A stretch of 64,000 bases of DNA. Source: Pseudobacter sp. Its GTDB lineage: Bacteria; Bacteroidota; Bacteroidia; Chitinophagales; Chitinophagaceae. The notes under the pieces were generated by a model that made no database searches, was not told where the DNA came from, and saw nothing but the letters and a program-made list of their open reading frames with translations. Both the position numbers and the translations under genes were made by a program. Position 1 is the stretch's first letter. Each line of letters opens with the position of its first letter. This document shows positions 61,146 to 64,000 of this stretch, one piece after another. The DNA lies in contig JAFIGX010000011.1 in the NCBI GenBank assembly GCA_017849455.1, forward strand, positions 1 through 64,000, read 5' to 3'.

Positions 61146-63362
61146 TTAATCCTCTCCCATGGCTTTGCGATATGCTTTGATAAATATGGCACCCAGGTTT
61201 TTATAGGGAGGGATATAGTCGTCGAATTTTTCCTTGGCGGCCGCATCATTGCGGAAGCGTCCGCTGAGCTCTTTCCACATATTGATCCAGTCGATCGGTT
61301 TACCTGCCACCAGGTTGCTGTTGATGGCCTGCAGTATCGGTTCATTCACTACCTTGGTCCCCACCTGCTTGGAGGAAATGATATGTGCGTCCTTACAAAT
61401 GGTGAGCACTTCATTGAGATTGTTGTAACCGCCGCATGAGCCCAGTACCACGATCCGGGCAGAGGGCGATAACTTCCTCAGTGTGGATGCCAGGTGATAG
61501 CTATGGCCGCGATGGATCACAATGGTAGGTTTGAGGTTCTTCGATTCCAGGTATTCGATCAGTTTGTTCTGTGCCTTATCGTCCGGATCGTCTTCCCCAT
61601 ACAAAGGTCTGTTGGCGAAGATCCATACGGGTTTCCCCTTGCTGGAGGTGATGGTGACCCAATCGGGATTTTTTTCATTGATCTTCCATTCCGGTTTGCC
61701 GCGGAACATGGCCATGAAGTTCACGAACGAATGCTGTCCGTCCTGGTCTTCATCTCCATAAAAGAATACCTGCTGCACTACCCGGCCGCTATCATCGACG
61801 AGCGATTGATAATCCTGCCCATACACGGAAGGAATGCCCAATAATTTCGAGAGGTCGGTTTTACGGGAAGTATCGGCCGACTGGAATAATATCTGCAACA
61901 GGTTGTAGATCACTGTCCCTCTTTTATTGTTGTCCCGAACGTTCTTGTCGTAGCTCCATTTCACCTGGTTGAGGATAAAATCGGCCAGCTCATGGTTCTT
62001 GTCCATGATGCTGCTGTACGAATCGGCCACGTCCACCGCATCTTCCAGGTCATCGCCCCTCTTGGGTGTCCTTTCCAACCCGATCACGAAGGATTGCATG
62101 AGGGTGGCGGCATTTTCTTTGCCCATGGTGCCGAGGAAATGATTGAGGGTATTGTATCCTGCGGCCATCTTGATGAATTTGCGGAAATAGTCGCCATGCA
62201 CGCTCATGATAAGGCTATCGCCCCGTGGATTGGCCATGCGCTGGAATATCCTGGGGTATACACCACTTACATAGCTGGAAGTATACAGTTCGTCTTCACT
62301 CAGCACAGATATATAATACAGTTCCTGCGGGGTAAGTCCTTCCAGCCTTTTGAAACGGATATTCCCGTCATTCACATCATGCAGACCATTGATCTCCCGC
62401 ACAAAATACTGGTTGGCCTTGGAAGCCATCATATCCGTCAATGCCTTCATTTCACTGGCAGTATCCCGGATGGGTGGTAGCAGTCGCGCGGCATATTCGA
62501 TCCGGGTTTTCACCATCAGGCGGAAATATTTGAAATCATTGTCTTTCACGCTATCGATCTCATCGAAGGTGATCTTGCCACGCAGGAGTTGATCGAGGAA
62601 AGGGAAGTACAATTGCCCGCTGCGGCTGGTAGCCATCCTGGCCACCATATTTACCAGGGTGTCGGGGTGGTTGCGGATGCGATCGCCCAGTTTATTACGG
62701 GCCGGTGCATAATCATAGAGTTTCCTGATATCACGGTAGGCGGCCACCTTGATCAGGCTGTCGGCAAAATAAACATTGGGATTATCGCGGAGGGTGGGCA
62801 GTATTTCATCGGGATGGAGGCCGCAGTATTTACGGAGCAGGGTGACCCTCGCCCCTGCCATGCCGGGATTATCGGCGGAATAATAGGACAAGCAGTCTAC
62901 GATGATCTTGCCTACACCATATTCATTATTATCGATGACCGGCTTGATGCTTTCATTTTTCTGGTCGAGGGCGATGCTTTGTTCAAAGGCCGTTACCAGG
63001 TCGGGGGCCATGGCGGCCGGAAAATCCCTTTTTCCTTTCCGGTCATTATACCCTTTTACCATATTTTCCAGGATGCGGAGATATTTTATCTTGCCCTGGT
63101 TATTGAGGGTGGAATCCTGTTCGATCTTTTGCTGAAGCTCGTCTACCCGCCGGATCATGGCATCGGCGATCTGCAGGTTGATGGATTCATCGGGGGTGAC
63201 CTGAACGGTCCCGTCCGGTTGCAGGAGGCGCTTTTGCTCTTTGTCGATATTGTCGTGCCAAAGGGAACGCTCCCTCGCTACCTTGAAGGTATAGGCATTT
63301 TGGGCCAGGGAGGCCTGGCAGAGCAAAAGCAGCAGACTAAAGAAAGGTATAAATGGTTTCAT
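61146..63362 (-). CDS. Large secreted protein with caspase-like (clan CD) C-terminal domain
   Basis: 738 residues with a signal peptide (MKPFIPFFSLLLLLCQASLA). Residues about 25-540 are mostly helical, without a family I recognise (LVNMVARMATSRSGQLYFPF, TPQELYYISVLSEDELYTSS). The C-terminal part has the layout of clan CD cysteine peptidases (caspase, gingipain, clostripain, separase): a strand ending H617-R-G-H620-S (TIVIHRGHSYH), a helix, then a strand ending in C643 (IVVLGSCGGYNN). The 23-residue gap between H620 and C643 is shorter than in caspases. The sequence shows the dyad; peptidase activity is an inference. There is no sorting domain, so it should remain in the periplasm. The ATG at 63362 starts the signal. 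Confidence 0.72.
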   Translation of the reverse strand: MKPFIPFFSLLLLLCQASLAQNAYTFKVARERSLWHDNIDKEQKRLLQPDGTVQVTPDESINLQIADAMIRRVDELQQKIEQDSTLNNQGKIKYLRILENMVKGYNDRKGKRDFPAAMAPDLVTAFEQSIALDQKNESIKPVIDNNEYGVGKIIVDCLSYYSADNPGMAGARVTLLRKYCGLHPDEILPTLRDNPNVYFADSLIKVAAYRDIRKLYDYAPARNKLGDRIRNHPDTLVNMVARMATSRSGQLYFPFLDQLLRGKITFDEIDSVKDNDFKYFRLMVKTRIEYAARLLPPIRDTASEMKALTDMMASKANQYFVREINGLHDVNDGNIRFKRLEGLTPQELYYISVLSEDELYTSSYVSGVYPRIFQRMANPRGDSLIMSVHGDYFRKFIKMAAGYNTLNHFLGTMGKENAATLMQSFVIGLERTPKRGDDLEDAVDVADSYSSIMDKNHELADFILNQVKWSYDKNVRDNNKRGTVIYNLLQILFQSADTSRKTDLSKLLGIPSVYGQDYQSLVDDSGRVVQQVFFYGDEDQDGQHSFVNFMAMFRGKPEWKINEKNPDWVTITSSKGKPVWIFANRPLYGEDDPDDKAQNKLIEYLESKNLKPTIVIHRGHSYHLASTLRKLSPSARIVVLGSCGGYNNLNEVLTICKDAHIISSKQVGTKVVNEPILQAINSNLVAGKPIDWINMWKELSGRFRNDAAAKEKFDDYIPPYKNLGAIFIKAYRKAMGED

Positions 63363-63475
63363 ACGGTGGATAACTCCCTGTATTGAGAGCAAAAATACGA
63401 CCAAATGGTTGTATAGAACGGAAAATCAACAAATAGCGTATGGCATCTGTTAACAATTTCATAATCGGTCCATCA

Positions 63476-63505
63476 ATTGAAGCTTGCAGTGGAAAATTAA
63501 CTTTG
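63476..63505 (+). promoter_or_regulatory. Promoter of the truncated response regulator
   Basis: ATTG (63476-63479), an 18-base spacer and TAACTTTG (63498-63505) match the Bacteroidota promoter. It is 19 bases before the ATG at 63524. Confidence 0.65.
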
Positions 63506-63523
63506 CGTAAATTTATTGTTAAC

Positions 63524-64000
63524 ATGGACCCAAAAGGCAAGAAGATTTTAATAGCTGATGATGAGCCTGATATCCTGGAGATCATTCAATACAACCTTCA
63601 GAAAGAAGGATATGATGTTGCAACGGCGAAGGATGGGGACGATGCCCTGGTGAAAGCTAAAGCGAATCAACCCGATTTGATCGTCCTCGATATTATGATG
63701 CCCAAGAAGAATGGGGTGGAAGTTTGCGAGATACTCCGCTCACAGCCCAACTTCAAAGATACCCTGATCATCTTTCTCACCGCGCTCAATGATGAAAGCT
63801 CTCATATAAAAGGACTGGAAACAGGCGCCGATGATTATGTGAGCAAACCGATCAGTCCAAAAGTACTGGTCAGCCGCGTGAACGCCCTGTTCAGAAGGGT
63901 CAATAAAGAGCCGGAAGATAAAGTGATCCGCATCGACAACCTCGAGATCGATCCGGTCAAATTCGAAGCCAAGGTAGGCGGCAAGCCTGTTGTGCTCGCC
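63524..64000 (+). CDS. PhoB/OmpR-family response regulator, truncated by window end
   Basis: 159 codons are visible and the frame is open at the window edge. The receiver domain is complete: acidic pair in LIADDEPDILE, phospho-acceptor in LIVLDIMMPKKNG, threonine in IIFLTALNDE and lysine in YVSKPIS. The OmpR-type DNA-binding domain begins at about residue 135 (VIRIDNLEIDPVKFEAKV) and is cut off. A sensor kinase may follow outside the window, since PhoB/PhoR-like pairs are usually adjacent. Confidence 0.92.
   Translation, partial: MDPKGKKILIADDEPDILEIIQYNLQKEGYDVATAKDGDDALVKAKANQPDLIVLDIMMPKKNGVEVCEILRSQPNFKDTLIIFLTALNDESSHIKGLETGADDYVSKPISPKVLVSRVNALFRRVNKEPEDKVIRIDNLEIDPVKFEAKVGGKPVVLA

Overview
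The window reads as the end of a draft-assembly contig from a Gram-negative Bacteroidota, most likely order Chitinophagales/Chitinophagaceae (family level is inference). The evidence is five secreted proteins with C-terminal type IX secretion (T9SS) sorting domains, a TonB-dependent receptor with a carboxypeptidase-regulatory-like N-domain, the ftsX-DUF3098-uppP gene order, an ATP synthase a-subunit with a cleavable N-terminal extension, and promoters of the TTTG-N19/20-TAnnTTTG type that is characteristic of the phylum. Bases 1-21 are Illumina adapter sequence, not genome.

Layout. 1-8.3 kb: a copper-type P1B ATPase, RecQ, a HerA-like DUF853 ATPase, a GroES-like protein, an OmpR-type response regulator and RuvB. 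8.3-13 kb: a class I glutamine amidotransferase, then a small redox-flavoured unit (MarR regulator, NmrA-like NAD(P)-binding protein, thioredoxin-fold protein) in which an identical 18-bp palindrome precedes the regulator and its neighbour; then a DUF937-TM-OmpA protein. 13-27.5 kb is housekeeping: M23 peptidase/leuS, ftsX/DUF3098/uppP, an MFS permease with a metallo-hydrolase, DUF3108 with an LPG-synthase-like membrane protein, ruvC, HIT/greA, a 2-hydroxyacid dehydrogenase/rsmA, and pdxA. 27.5-36.6 kb: a 1471-residue calcium-repeat T9SS protein coupled to a small hypothetical protein, a LolA-like protein, and a divergent carbohydrate cluster (Hyi-like TIM barrel, FGE-like protein without the usual cysteines, Gfo/Idh/MocA oxidoreductase). 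36.8-40.4 kb: a lipid A-type acyltransferase, a fatty acid desaturase and an ABC transporter. 40.9-53.8 kb: four more T9SS cargo genes surrounding a receptor/TPR/membrane protein/winged-helix operon with its own operator. 54-58.4 kb: the Fo-alpha part of the ATP synthase operon (atpB-E-F-H-A) ending in a terminator with no atpG. 58.5-64 kb: an AT-rich degenerate nucleotidyltransferase-like gene, an MsbA-type ABC exporter, a large secreted protein with a caspase-like His/Cys dyad, and the start of a PhoB-like response regulator cut by the window edge.

Two themes cut across the genes. First, a family of roughly 80-110 bp imperfect inverted repeats built from (A/G)AGTTGA-, GGTTGACA- and GGTTGATA-type words sits in most gaps where two genes converge, sometimes supplying the stop codon; they look like mobile or amplified bidirectional terminators. 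Second, several operons have strong hairpins between cistrons (atp operon, receptor operon) that may set relative protein levels.

The best candidates for undescribed biology are the caspase-fold-like secreted protein (61146-63362) and the operator-controlled receptor/TPR/membrane/wHTH module (42458-46461). All functional names are from reading the sequence; no database search was run.
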